Below, piece by piece: positions 56,275 through 63,864 of a DNA stretch of 64,000 nt. How positions within the stretch are numbered: position 1 is the stretch's first letter; each line of letters opens with the position of its first letter. The position numbers and the translations under genes are program-made. Source of the DNA: Bog-532 sp963833835 (GTDB lineage Bacteria; Actinomycetota; Actinomycetes; Streptosporangiales; Streptosporangiaceae); the NCBI GenBank assembly GCA_963833835.1, contig CAWHZI010000016.1, forward strand, positions 868,001-932,000, read 5' to 3'. The notes beneath the pieces were generated by a model. It saw only the letters and a program-made list of their open reading frames with translations. It made no database searches and was not told the DNA's origin.

Positions 56275-57279
56275 TCACTTGGGCAGGCCGACCACGCCGA
56301 GGCTATCTCCGCGCTCGAGGATCTCGGCCGCACCGCGGATGACGCAGCGCAGCGGGTCATCCACCACCACGGCCCCGATGTCGGCCGACGACTCGATCCG
56401 GGCCACCAGGCCCGGCAGCAGGGCCCCGCCGCCCGCCAGGCGGATCCGGCCGCGCACCACGTCCTCGGCGATGCCGGGCGGGATGTCGGACAGGGTCTCC
56501 GCGATGGCGGAGATGATCGCCGCCACCGTGTGCTCCAGCGCGGTCGCGACCAGTTTGCCCGGCACCCGTTCCACCCGGGGCGTGCGCGTCGCGGCGTCGA
56601 TGCCGACAGCCTCGGCCCAGCCCACCTCGCCGCCGGTCAGGCCGAGCTCCATCTTCAGCGTGCCCGCCGCCTTCCGGCCCAGGATCAGCCCCAGGTCGGT
56701 CCGCGCCAGGTGCATGATCGCGTCGTCCATGGCGTTGCCCGCCACCCGCAGCGACTGGGCCCGGACCACCCGGCCGCCCGAGACCACCGCGATCTCGGTC
56801 GTTCCGCCGCCCAGGTCGACCACGAACGCCCCGGCCCCGCTGGCCAGGTCGACCCCGGAACCGGCCGCGGCCGCCACCGGCTCGTCCACCAGCCTGACCT
56901 GGGCCCGCGGCCGCCGCGCCTCCAGCGCCGCCGCCACCGAACGCCGCTCCACCCAGGTGGCCCGGCTGGGCACGCAGACCAGCGCCCGGGGCCGTAGCGG
57001 CCCGGAGTGCCGGTACGACCGCTTGAGGAACCCGTTCAGCATCAGCGCGGTCGCGTTCAGGTCGGCGATCACGCCGTCCCGCAGCGGGTAGATGATCTCG
57101 ATGTCCTCCGGCTCCTTGCCGGCCAGGGCGTCGGCCTGCTCGCCGACCGCCGCGACCTTGCCCGTGGACACGTCGAGGGCGATTGCGGAGGGCTCGTCGA
57201 GCACCAGGCCCCGGCCCACAACCCAGATGAGCGTGCTCGCCGTGCCCAGGTCGATCGCGATGCTTCCCCGCAAGCCCAT
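56275..57279 (-). CDS. MreB/Mbl rod-shape-determining actin homologue
   Basis: The 334-residue actin-fold protein has phosphate-1 'SIAIDLGTASTLIWVVGRGL', phosphate-2 'AFVVDLGGGTTEIAVVSGG', and adenosine-motif 'RIRLAGGGALLPGLVARIES'. MreB in filamentous actinobacteria functions mainly in spore-wall and aerial-hypha synthesis. mreC, mreD and rodA are absent here, so it is a solitary paralogue (Mbl-like). Start ATG 57279 has AGGGA 8 nt upstream. It may be translationally coupled to the Mop gene. Confidence 0.9.
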   Translation of the reverse strand: MGLRGSIAIDLGTASTLIWVVGRGLVLDEPSAIALDVSTGKVAAVGEQADALAGKEPEDIEIIYPLRDGVIADLNATALMLNGFLKRSYRHSGPLRPRALVCVPSRATWVERRSVAAALEARRPRAQVRLVDEPVAAAAGSGVDLASGAGAFVVDLGGGTTEIAVVSGGRVVRAQSLRVAGNAMDDAIMHLARTDLGLILGRKAAGTLKMELGLTGGEVGWAEAVGIDAATRTPRVERVPGKLVATALEHTVAAIISAIAETLSDIPPGIAEDVVRGRIRLAGGGALLPGLVARIESSADIGAVVVDDPLRCVIRGAAEILERGDSLGVVGLPK

Positions 57280-57706
57280 GTTTGGAATCCCTACATCCGA
57301 TAACGCAGTATGCCTCTATAAGTATGGAGCGTCAGTTGAAGCGCTGACGTGCCGGATTGGCGAACCTGTGACCTGCGATCTCGCTGGCCCGCCCGTCCGG
57401 ACCCGGCCGGTACGTGCGGTCCGGGTGGCCCGGGAATGTTTGACCAATGACCACTGTTCGGGTATATAGTCAAAACAGGCGTGGAGCCTTGTGGCATTTA
57501 CCGCCAGCTCCGCCGGATTCCTTTGACCGCTCCGCCCATTGGGCGTAGAGCAACATTCGAGTTCATCAGCGCTCAGGTGTGTTTTGCCTGCTCCGTCTGG
57601 CTTTCCGCCTTCTCCGCCCGTCGGCGCACTGTGCGCCGCATGGCCATTCCGTGCTGCCCGCAGTCGGCAGTTTCCGCACCTAACATCCTTTTAGAAAAGA
57701 GAAATT
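57280..57706 (+). other. MreB-Rho divergent intergenic region with long rho leader
   Basis: No gene is seen in these 427 bases. They contain a good plus-strand promoter (57440-57468), from which a leader of about 230 nt would precede rho. The leader is less G/C-biased than the genes, has a 7-bp hairpin (57622-57638, arms CGGCGCA/TGCGCCG) and several C-rich unpaired stretches, as expected for autogenous control by Rho. Confidence 0.5.
57440..57468 (+). promoter_or_regulatory. Sigma-70/HrdB-type promoter for rho
   Basis: TTGACC (57440-57445), 17-nt spacer, TATATA (57463-57468). It is the best-formed -35/-10 pair in the window. Confidence 0.7.
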
Positions 57707-58945
57707 ATGACCACCGCAACCCAGACCAGAAAACAGAATTCCCCGCCACTCTCGGACACCGAAAAGGCCCCGCTGAGCCCCGTTTCTGGCGTGCTGGACG
57801 TTACCAGCCGGGGGAGTGCGTTCGTTCGCGTCGCCGGCTTCCACACCAGCCCGGACGACGTGTCCGTCCCGGCCGGCCTGATCAAGCAGTACGGCCTGCG
57901 CCGGGGTGACCAGCTCACCGGGGCCGCCCGCACCGGGCCCGCCCGTAACGGCCCGGCCAAAAATCCTGCCCTGGCCACCGTCGGCACCATCAACGGCGTC
58001 CCCGTGTCCGCCAGCCCCGTGTCCGCCAGCGCAGTGTCACCGGACATCGCGTCCCCTGCCTACCGGCGCCCGCACTTCGACCAGCTCACCCCGGTCTACG
58101 CCGACGAGCGCCTCCGGCTCGAAGCCGGCTCGGCCGCGGCCGCGGCCCGGATCATCGACCTGGTCGCCCCGATAGGCAAGGGTCAGCGCGGGCTGATCGT
58201 GGCCCCGCCCAAGGCGGGCAAGACCCTGCTGCTCAAGACCGTCGCCAACGCCATCAGCGCGGGCAACCCCGACGTGCACCTGATGATGGTGCTGGTCGGC
58301 GAGCGGCCCGAGGAAGTCACCGACCTGCGCCGCTCGATCGACGGTGAGGTCATCTCCTCCACCTTCGATCACAGCCCCGAGGACCACGTGCTGGTGGCCG
58401 AACTGGCCATCGAGCGGGCCAAGCGGCTGGTCGAGACCGGCCAGGACGTCGTGGTCCTGCTCGATTCCATCACCCGGCTGGCCCGCGCTTACAACCTGCT
58501 TGCCCCGTCCAGCAGCCGGATCCTGGCCGGCGGTGTGGCCACCTCCGCCCTGCAGCCGCCGCGTACGTTCCTGGGCGCCGCCCGCAACGTCGAAGGCGGC
58601 GGCTCGCTCACCATCTTGTCCACCGCGCTGGTCGACACCGGCTCCCGGATGGACGACGTGTTCTTCGAGGAGTTCAAGGGCACCGGCAACCTGGAACTGC
58701 GGCTCCGCCGCGACCTGGCCGAGAAGCGCCTCTACCCCGCGATCGACGTGGCCGCCTCGGGCACCCGCCGCGATGACCTGCTGCTGGCCCCGGACGAGTA
58801 CGAGGCCGTCACCCGGCTCCGCCGCGGCCTGTCCGGCCTGGAGCCCCAGCAGGCCCTGGAACTGCTGCTGGAACGCACCCGCCAGACGTCTACCAACGCC
58901 GAATTCCTGCGCCAGATCCAGATCTCCAGCGCCGCGGCCGCCTGA
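57707..58945 (+). CDS. rho: Transcription termination factor Rho, short form
   Basis: The 412-residue protein has the cold-shock RNA-binding fold ('VSGVLDVTSRGSAFVRVAGF', 'AGLIKQYGLRRGDQLTGAAR') and the hexameric ATPase with P-loop 'GLIVAPPKAGKTLLLKTVAN', 'VLLDSITRLARAYNLLAPSS' (Walker B) and 'EEFKGTGNLELRLRRDLAEK'. It lacks the N-terminal Rho_N helical domain and the long basic insert that make most actinobacterial Rho proteins about 600-700 residues. The Q-loop reads GGVATSAL where GGVD(S/A) is usual, losing an Asp. It does not sit beside thrB, rpmE or prfA, so a second, accessory Rho is more likely than the housekeeping copy. Confidence 0.88.
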   Translation: MTTATQTRKQNSPPLSDTEKAPLSPVSGVLDVTSRGSAFVRVAGFHTSPDDVSVPAGLIKQYGLRRGDQLTGAARTGPARNGPAKNPALATVGTINGVPVSASPVSASAVSPDIASPAYRRPHFDQLTPVYADERLRLEAGSAAAAARIIDLVAPIGKGQRGLIVAPPKAGKTLLLKTVANAISAGNPDVHLMMVLVGERPEEVTDLRRSIDGEVISSTFDHSPEDHVLVAELAIERAKRLVETGQDVVVLLDSITRLARAYNLLAPSSSRILAGGVATSALQPPRTFLGAARNVEGGGSLTILSTALVDTGSRMDDVFFEEFKGTGNLELRLRRDLAEKRLYPAIDVAASGTRRDDLLLAPDEYEAVTRLRRGLSGLEPQQALELLLERTRQTSTNAEFLRQIQISSAAAA

Positions 58946-58972
58946 CGCGGGCCTCGCTCGAGGCGCCCCGCG
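58946..58972. terminator. Hairpin terminator between rho and alkB
   Basis: Inner arms GCCTCG (58951-58956) and CGAGGC (58959-58964), extended by CGCGG (58946-58950) with CCGCG (58968-58972) across a 3-nt bulge. It lies between the convergent rho and alkB genes. Confidence 0.5.
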
Positions 58973-58989
58973 TGCGGCGCCACGTCCGG

Positions 58990-59628
58990 CTAGCGCACGT
59001 CCCGCGGCCGGAACTGCACACTGATTCGCGGCCCCACCGGCCGGGCCGTCTTCGGCACCGCGTGCTCCCAGGTCCGCTGGCAGCTGCCGCCCATCACGAT
59101 CAGGTCCCCGTGCCCCAGCTCGTACCGCCGGGCCTGGCCGCCGCCCCGGGGCCGCAGCATCAGGGCCCGCGGCGACCCCAGCGACACGATCGCCACCATG
59201 GTGTCCTCGCTGCCGCCGCGTCCGATCGTGTCCCCGTGCCAGGCCACGCTGTCCCGGCCGTCCCGGTACAGGCACAGCCCGGCGGTCACGAACGGCTCAC
59301 CCAGCTCCCGTCCGTAGTGCGCGCTCAGCGCCGACCGGCAGGCCTCCAGTGCCGGGTCGGGCAGCAGCTCCTGCTCGCCGTAGAAACACTGCAGCCGCGG
59401 CACGTCGACCACCCGGTCGTACATCTGCCGCTTCTCCGCCCGCCACGGCACCTGCTCCACCAGCTGCCCGAACAGGTCCGCGGCCCCGGTCAGCCAGCCC
59501 GGCCGGACGTCCACCCACGCGCCGCGGGTCAACGGCGCCCGCCGCACCGCGCCCAGCGAGCCGGGCCGCGCCTCCGTGGGTTGCTCGTCCAAGAAGTCCA
59601 GCAGCGATTCCTGGAAGTCAACGGTCAT
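58990..59628 (-). CDS. alkB: AlkB-family alpha-ketoglutarate-dependent DNA/RNA dealkylase
   Basis: The 212-residue protein has AlkB features: 'AGLCLYRDGRDSVAWHGDTI' with the HxD iron ligands, 'RALMLRPRGGG', 'LGHGDLIVMGGSCQRTWEHA' with the distal His, and 'GPRISVQFRPR' with the 2OG-binding Arg residues. It demethylates N1-methyladenine and N3-methylcytosine. This is the second alkylation-repair function in the window besides the ogt operon. No SOS box was found upstream. Confidence 0.92.
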   Translation of the reverse strand: MTVDFQESLLDFLDEQPTEARPGSLGAVRRAPLTRGAWVDVRPGWLTGAADLFGQLVEQVPWRAEKRQMYDRVVDVPRLQCFYGEQELLPDPALEACRSALSAHYGRELGEPFVTAGLCLYRDGRDSVAWHGDTIGRGGSEDTMVAIVSLGSPRALMLRPRGGGQARRYELGHGDLIVMGGSCQRTWEHAVPKTARPVGPRISVQFRPRDVR

Positions 59629-59734
59629 ACGCCCAGTATAGCGACCTTTTCAAAATCTTGTTCGACTACCTTGCATCCATGTCTCACGCCCACGCCTCGC
59701 GCCCCACCAGCCACCTCAGTCACTCCAGCCCGAC

Positions 59735-61195
59735 TCACATCACGAGTCGGCTGGGGTCACCGACCATGGCGGACGGGTCCATGATGCGGTCGAACTCCTC
59801 CGCGCTGATCTCGCCCGTGTCCACCGCGGCCTCCCGCAGCGTGGTGCCCTCCTGGCTGGCCCGGTGCGCGATCTCGGCCGCCTTGTCGTAGCCCAGCACC
59901 GGCGACAGCGCGGTGACCAGCATCAGCGACCGGTCCACGTCTTCGTCAATCTGGCTCCGGTTCAGCTCGGTGCCCTCGATGCAGAACTCCCGCAGCTTCG
60001 CGCAGGCGTCAGCCAGGATCGTGGCCGAGTGCAGGAAGTTGCTGATGATCACCGGGCGCATCGTGTTCAGCTCGAAGTTGCCCTGCGACGCGGCCATCGC
60101 GATCGCGTTGTCCTCCGCCAGGACCTGCACGCACACCATCAGCGTGGCCTCGCACTGCGTCGGGTTGACCTTGCCCGGCATGATCGAGCTGCCCGGCTCG
60201 TTGTCCGGAAGGATCAGCTCACCCAGCCCGCAGCGCGGCCCGGACGCCAGCCAGCGCAGGTCGTTGGCGATCTTCATCAGCGGCACCGCCACCCCGCGCA
60301 GCCCGGCCGAGGCGCCCGCCATCGCGTCCAGCCCGCCCAGCGCCGAGAACTTGTTGTCCGCGCTCCGGAACGGCTCTCCCGTGGCCGTGGCGATCTCGGC
60401 CGCGACCGCGTCCCCGAACCCGGGCGGCGCGTTCAGGCCGGTGCCGACCGCGGTCCCCCCGATGGCCAGCTCGTACAGGCCGGCCACCGAATCGCCGAGC
60501 CGTTCGATGGCCTGGGTCAGCTGGTGGGCGTACCCGGACCACTCCTGGCCCACGGTCAGCGGCACCGCGTCCTGCAGGTGTGTCCGGCCGGTCTTGACCA
60601 CGTCCCGCCACTGGATGGCCTTGGCCGCGATGGCCTGCTGCAGGTCCTGAACGCTGGGCTGCAGCCGCTGGTGGACGACCTGCACCGCCGCGATGTGCAT
60701 GGCGGCCGGGAACGTGTCGTTGGACGACTGGCCCAGGTTGACGTGGTCGTTGGGATGGACCGGCGTCTTGCTGCCCAGCACGCCGCCGGTCAGCTGGATG
60801 GCCCGGTTGCTGATGACCTCGTTGACGTTCATGTTGGACTGGGTCCCGGACCCGGTCTGCCACACGAACAACGGGAAGTGCTCATCCAGCCGCCCGTCGA
60901 TGACCTCACCGGCCACCTGCCCGATCAGGTCCGCCATCCACCCGGGCAGCCGCCCCGCCTGCCCGTTGACCGTGGCCGCGGCCTGCTTGACGTACCCGAG
61001 CGCCCGGCACACCGCCACCGGCATCCGGTCGTCCCCAATAGAAAAATGCACCAGCGACCGCTGCGTCTGCGCCCCCCAGTAGCGGTCGGCCGGCACCTCG
61101 ATCGCCCCCATCGAGTCCGTCTCCCGCCGGGTCGCCCCCGCCTCAGCCGCCAGGCCGACCGGCAGGTCCAGGATCTTCGGGCCCTCGTCGCTCAC
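59735..61195 (-). CDS. fumC: Class II fumarate hydratase
   Basis: GTG 61195 with GGAGGA 4 nt upstream gives 486 residues; the ATG at 61222 would extend by nine. Signatures are 'SGTQSNMNVNEVISNRAI', 'TGRTHLQDAVPLTVGQEWSG', 'PGSSIMPGKVNPTQCEATL' (catalytic loop) and 'NFELNTMRPVIISNFLHS'. It hydrates fumarate to malate in the TCA cycle. It stands alone here, with repeats and the DUF1707 terminator upstream. Confidence 0.94.
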   Translation of the reverse strand: MSDEGPKILDLPVGLAAEAGATRRETDSMGAIEVPADRYWGAQTQRSLVHFSIGDDRMPVAVCRALGYVKQAAATVNGQAGRLPGWMADLIGQVAGEVIDGRLDEHFPLFVWQTGSGTQSNMNVNEVISNRAIQLTGGVLGSKTPVHPNDHVNLGQSSNDTFPAAMHIAAVQVVHQRLQPSVQDLQQAIAAKAIQWRDVVKTGRTHLQDAVPLTVGQEWSGYAHQLTQAIERLGDSVAGLYELAIGGTAVGTGLNAPPGFGDAVAAEIATATGEPFRSADNKFSALGGLDAMAGASAGLRGVAVPLMKIANDLRWLASGPRCGLGELILPDNEPGSSIMPGKVNPTQCEATLMVCVQVLAEDNAIAMAASQGNFELNTMRPVIISNFLHSATILADACAKLREFCIEGTELNRSQIDEDVDRSLMLVTALSPVLGYDKAAEIAHRASQEGTTLREAAVDTGEISAEEFDRIMDPSAMVGDPSRLVM

Positions 61196-61292
61196 CGCGT
61201 TCCTCCGCTCGTTGACTCTCACCCCCTACCCAACCCTGCCCCTTCCCCACGCCTGCGCCGTGCTCGCCCCACTGATAACAGCAAGATGACAC

Positions 61293-61440
61293 TCCAGCCG
61301 ACCCGCCTCCCAGCCGACCCGCCTCCCAGCCGGCCCGCCTCCCAGCCGGCCCGCCTCCCAGCCGGCCCGCCTCCCAGCCGGCCCGCCTCCCGCGTCGGCC
61401 CGCCTCCCGCGTCGGCCCGCCTTCCACGCCGGGCCGCCTC
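61293..61440. repeat. 16-bp tandem repeat array upstream of fumC
   Basis: About nine units related to CCCAGCCGGCCCGCCT; the first six are near-perfect 16-mers and the last three drift (CGCGTCGGCCCGCCTC, then CACGCCGGGC). No conserved spacers are present. Confidence 0.85.
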
Positions 61441-61526
61441 CCACGCAGCCGGCGGCTTCGACCACCCACCAGCACCGCCGCGCGCGTCCCACCACCCCAG
61501 CCAGTCCCACCAAGCCCGGCAACAAC

Positions 61527-61561
61527 AAAGGCCCCGGTGCCATCACAGCACCGGGGCCTTT
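61527..61561 (-). terminator. Strong terminator of the PadR-DUF1707 unit
   Basis: Perfect 14-bp stem (61527-61540 with 61548-61561) and a 7-nt loop, ending in T-rich flanks on both strands. It lies 55 bp beyond the DUF1707 stop. Confidence 0.85.
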
Positions 61562-61615
61562 CCCGAGCGCTCGCCAGTCCCAGTGCCCCCGCTGGTCCTG
61601 GCGAGCGCGGTGAGT

Positions 61616-62153
61616 TCACCAGCCGTCGCGGGGACCGCGCCACTGCGAGCCGCGCCAGCCGGGTCCGCCCCAGCTCTGGCCCTGCCACTGACCGGCCCGG
61701 TCACGGAAGAACCGGCGCGCCTTGTGCCGGAACACCAGTCCCGCGATCATCCCGATCGCCGCCACCAGCAGCCAGAACAGCAGGAACACCTTCAGCAGGG
61801 CGAAGAACACCCAGCCACCCGGCAGCAGGATCGCCGCTACCAGGAGCAGCAGCAGGATCGGCAGCAGCCGTGGCCCGCGTCGGCGGCCCCGGTTCCGGCC
61901 CGCCCACGGCGGCGCCCCGTACGCCCGCGCTCCGTACGACGGGGCCCCCGGCCCGCCGGCGGCCGGCACCGGGCTGGGCAGGTCGGCCATCAGCCGCCGC
62001 AGGTCGCCCGCGGTCTGCGCCTGCAGCGCGGCGGTGACCCGCTCGTCCAGTTCCTCGTTGGTCAGCCCGGCCTTCGGCGTAGTAGTCACGCAACTGGGCC
62101 GCCGCGCGGTCACGGTCGCTGTCCGAAATTCGTATCCGGTCGTTCAGGTTCAT
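61616..62153 (-). pseudogene. DUF1707 (SHOCT-like) membrane protein, frameshifted
   Basis: From ATG 62153 the frame reads 'MNLNDRIRISDSDRDRAAAQ' and 'LRDYYAEGR', the standard DUF1707 opening. An extra C at 62066-62068 then shifts the frame; the other frame continues 'LTNEELDERVTAALQAQTAG' and 'DLRRLMADLPSP', followed by a Pro/Gly/Arg linker and two hydrophobic segments ('LLPILLLLLVAAILLPGGWV', 'VFLLFWLLVAAIGMIAGLVF'). Corrected length is 178 residues. DUF1707 proteins are actinobacterial, membrane-linked and of unknown role. The PadR gene is 32 bp upstream on the same strand. Confidence 0.82.
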
Positions 62154-62185
62154 CGCGGTCCCCGTCTCTTCCTTCTTGCCGCAGG

Positions 62186-63145
62186 CTACTCGCGCGCGCT
62201 GCCGGCCTCGTCCTCAGCGTCGGCTTCGTCCTCGGTGTCGTCGTCGCCCGCCAGGACCTCGTACATTTCCCGCCGGGTGCGCTTGATCAGCCGCTCGGCC
62301 GCCCGGATCTGGTCCGGCGTGCCCGCGTGTGCGAGCTGGGCGATGGCCGCGCCCAGCCGGGCCGCCTCGCCGAACAGCCGGGGCAGGTCGCCGGGCCCGA
62401 ACTCGTCGGAGCCCGCCATCGACTCCCACGCGCCGCGAGCCATCTCCGGGTTGGCCGTCACGTACTCCTGGCCCGCCTCGGTCAGCCGGTAGGTGCGCCG
62501 GCCCCCGGCCTCGTCCCCGATGATCAGCTCCTCGTCCGCGAGCAGCTGCAGGGCCGGGTAGACCGCGCCCGGGCTGGGCCGCCACGCGCCCCGGCTCCGC
62601 TCCTCGATGTCGGACATGATCTGGTAGCCGGTCCGAGGTCCCTCGGTGAGCAGCGCCAGGATCGTGGCCCGCACGTCTCCGCGGGAAGCCTTGGGCCGCC
62701 GCGGCCCGCCGGGACCACCCGGCCCACGCCCGCCGGGACCACCCGGTCGTCCGGGTCCGCCCCAGCCGCGCCGTGGCCCCGGCCCCGGCGCGCCCGGCCA
62801 CCAGCCGCCGCGTGGCCCGCCGAAGAATCCGGCCCAGTCCTTCCCGGAGAACCCGGTCGACCAGCTGCCGCCCCAGGGGCCACCCCAGCCGCCGCCTTCG
62901 CCCGGCTCACCCGGCTCATCGCCCGGGCCCGGCTCCGAGTGCGCGCCCCGCCCCGCCGCGTGCGGCTCGGCATGCTCGTGGTGCTCGTGGCGTTCGTGGT
63001 GCTCGTGCGCGAACGGCCCCCCAGCCGGCCGCGTCACGCTCTCCGACCCCAGGTTGTGCAGGTTCCGCAGCAGGCCCCGAGCCCGGTCAACCGCCTCGGA
63101 CAGCCCATCCTCAAACTCTTCCGCCCCGAATCCGAACGCTGTCAT
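62186..63145 (-). CDS. PadR-family transcriptional regulator with Gly/His-rich N-terminus
   Basis: The C-terminal 170 residues hold the PadR winged helix: 'SRGDVRATILALLTEGPRTG', 'QIMSDIEERSRGAWRPSPGA', 'VYPALQLLADEELIIGDEAG' and the C-terminal dimerisation helix 'AERLIKRTRREMYEVLAG'. The first 150 residues are unusual: a short helix, a His-rich stretch ('HEHHERHEHHEHAEPH') that could bind metal, then Gly/Pro/Trp-rich sequence. It probably represses its own operon with DUF1707 through the A/T-rich dyad just upstream. Ligand unknown. Confidence 0.88.
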   Translation of the reverse strand: MTAFGFGAEEFEDGLSEAVDRARGLLRNLHNLGSESVTRPAGGPFAHEHHERHEHHEHAEPHAAGRGAHSEPGPGDEPGEPGEGGGWGGPWGGSWSTGFSGKDWAGFFGGPRGGWWPGAPGPGPRRGWGGPGRPGGPGGRGPGGPGGPRRPKASRGDVRATILALLTEGPRTGYQIMSDIEERSRGAWRPSPGAVYPALQLLADEELIIGDEAGGRRTYRLTEAGQEYVTANPEMARGAWESMAGSDEFGPGDLPRLFGEAARLGAAIAQLAHAGTPDQIRAAERLIKRTRREMYEVLAGDDDTEDEADAEDEAGSARE

Positions 63146-63170
63146 CGCGCTCCTCCACCCGTCGATCTTG

Positions 63171-63191
63171 AGATACAGTCTCGATATATCT
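63171..63191. promoter_or_regulatory. PadR-type operator candidate
   Basis: AGATA (63171-63175) and TATCT (63187-63191) frame an A/T-rich centre ('CAGTCTCGATA'), 25 bp upstream of the padR-like start. PadR sites in actinobacteria are often such ATAT/CTCGATAT motifs. Confidence 0.55.
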
Positions 63192-63316
63192 GCACTGTAC
63201 GTCAGCTGCTCCTGATTGACAAGATATTACGTGTTTCACCACCGGGACTCCCCGCCGCTTGAGCCCACAGCGAAACCCGCCCCCCCCGCCGCGCCCGCAG
63301 GTGTCCCAAGCGGCTG

Positions 63317-63532
63317 GTGTGCCCGCTGGTGCCCACGGATCGCCCGGCAGCCGAGGCGGCCCTGGGCGCGCCCCTCCACTGGAGCAGTTGCAGTGATAAT
63401 CCCTGCAACTGCACCAGTGAGCCGGAGTGCCCACACCACTGCTACGCATGTGACTCCCGGGGCCAGCGCCGCCGCTCCGGCCTAAGCTCCGCCCGCCTCG
63501 TCGACCCGGCTGACTCGAGCTCCGCCCGCTAG
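63317..63532 (+). CDS. Possible small Cys-rich peptide ORF (doubtful)
   Basis: A 71-codon frame starting at GTG 63317 encodes 'HWSSCSDNPCNCTSEPECPH' and 'HCYACDSRG', six cysteines in 25 residues, unlike random G+C-rich sequence. However, the palindrome at 63377-63419 produces a similar Cys pattern on the opposite strand, and the ribosome-binding site is weak. Coding is therefore doubtful. Confidence 0.25.
   Translation: MCPLVPTDRPAAEAALGAPLHWSSCSDNPCNCTSEPECPHHCYACDSRGQRRRSGLSSARLVDPADSSSAR
63377..63419. repeat. Long imperfect palindrome (hairpin or operator)
   Basis: Arms 63377-63393 and 63403-63419 pair over 16 of 17 positions (CACTGG, one A.A mismatch, then GCAGTTGCAG) with a 9-nt loop TGATAATCC. 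It lies in the long gap between padR and the right-edge gene. Confidence 0.85.
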
Positions 63533-63782
63533 ATCCCTGGCCCGAGTTCCCCGCCTGGCCCGAGTTCCCCGCCCCCGCCCCCGACCTGGGCGCCCCACCG
63601 TCCCAGGCACCCCGCCTGCCTGGGCTCCGCCTGCCTGGGCTCCGCCCGCCTGGTCCTCGTCCCAGCCGACGCGGCCGTCCCACCAACCCCACGCGCCTCA
63701 ACCTGTCGGTATCTGTCGAGAGTTCTCACGAAAGTGTTACGGACTCTGTTAATTCAGGCTCTGTAAAAACAGAACTGATCTA

Positions 63783-63811
63783 TTGACGACACATGCGCCG
63801 GGCGATACGTT
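63783..63811 (+). promoter_or_regulatory. Sigma-70-type promoter for the right-edge gene
   Basis: TTGACG (63783-63788), 17-nt spacer, TACGTT (63806-63811). Transcription would start about 47 nt before ATG 63865. Confidence 0.6.
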
Positions 63812-63864
63812 CAGTAGCGCCCAATAGGAAACTTTCCTTTTAAATACCGAGAAAGTGGGCGCCG

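Larger units (their letters stand above)
63192..63782. other. Gene-poor region
   Basis: Apart from the palindrome and the doubtful Cys-rich frame, I see no convincing gene here. The segment 63530-63680 is a low-complexity run of CCCGCCTGG/CTCCGCC-type repeats without coding character. Confidence 0.5.

Noticed and set aside
61293..61440. Repeat array considered as a CRISPR
   Set aside because: The 16-bp units are directly adjacent with no unique spacers and no cas genes are present.
59864..63262. 1132-codon plus-strand open frame over fumC, DUF1707 and PadR
   Set aside because: It is antisense to well-supported genes, has Arg/Gly/Pro/His-rich composition typical of shadow frames in G+C-rich DNA, and matches no family.
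63216..63485. 89-codon plus-strand frame starting in the padR upstream region
   Set aside because: Ala/Pro-rich shadow composition, no ribosome-binding site, overlaps the padR control region.
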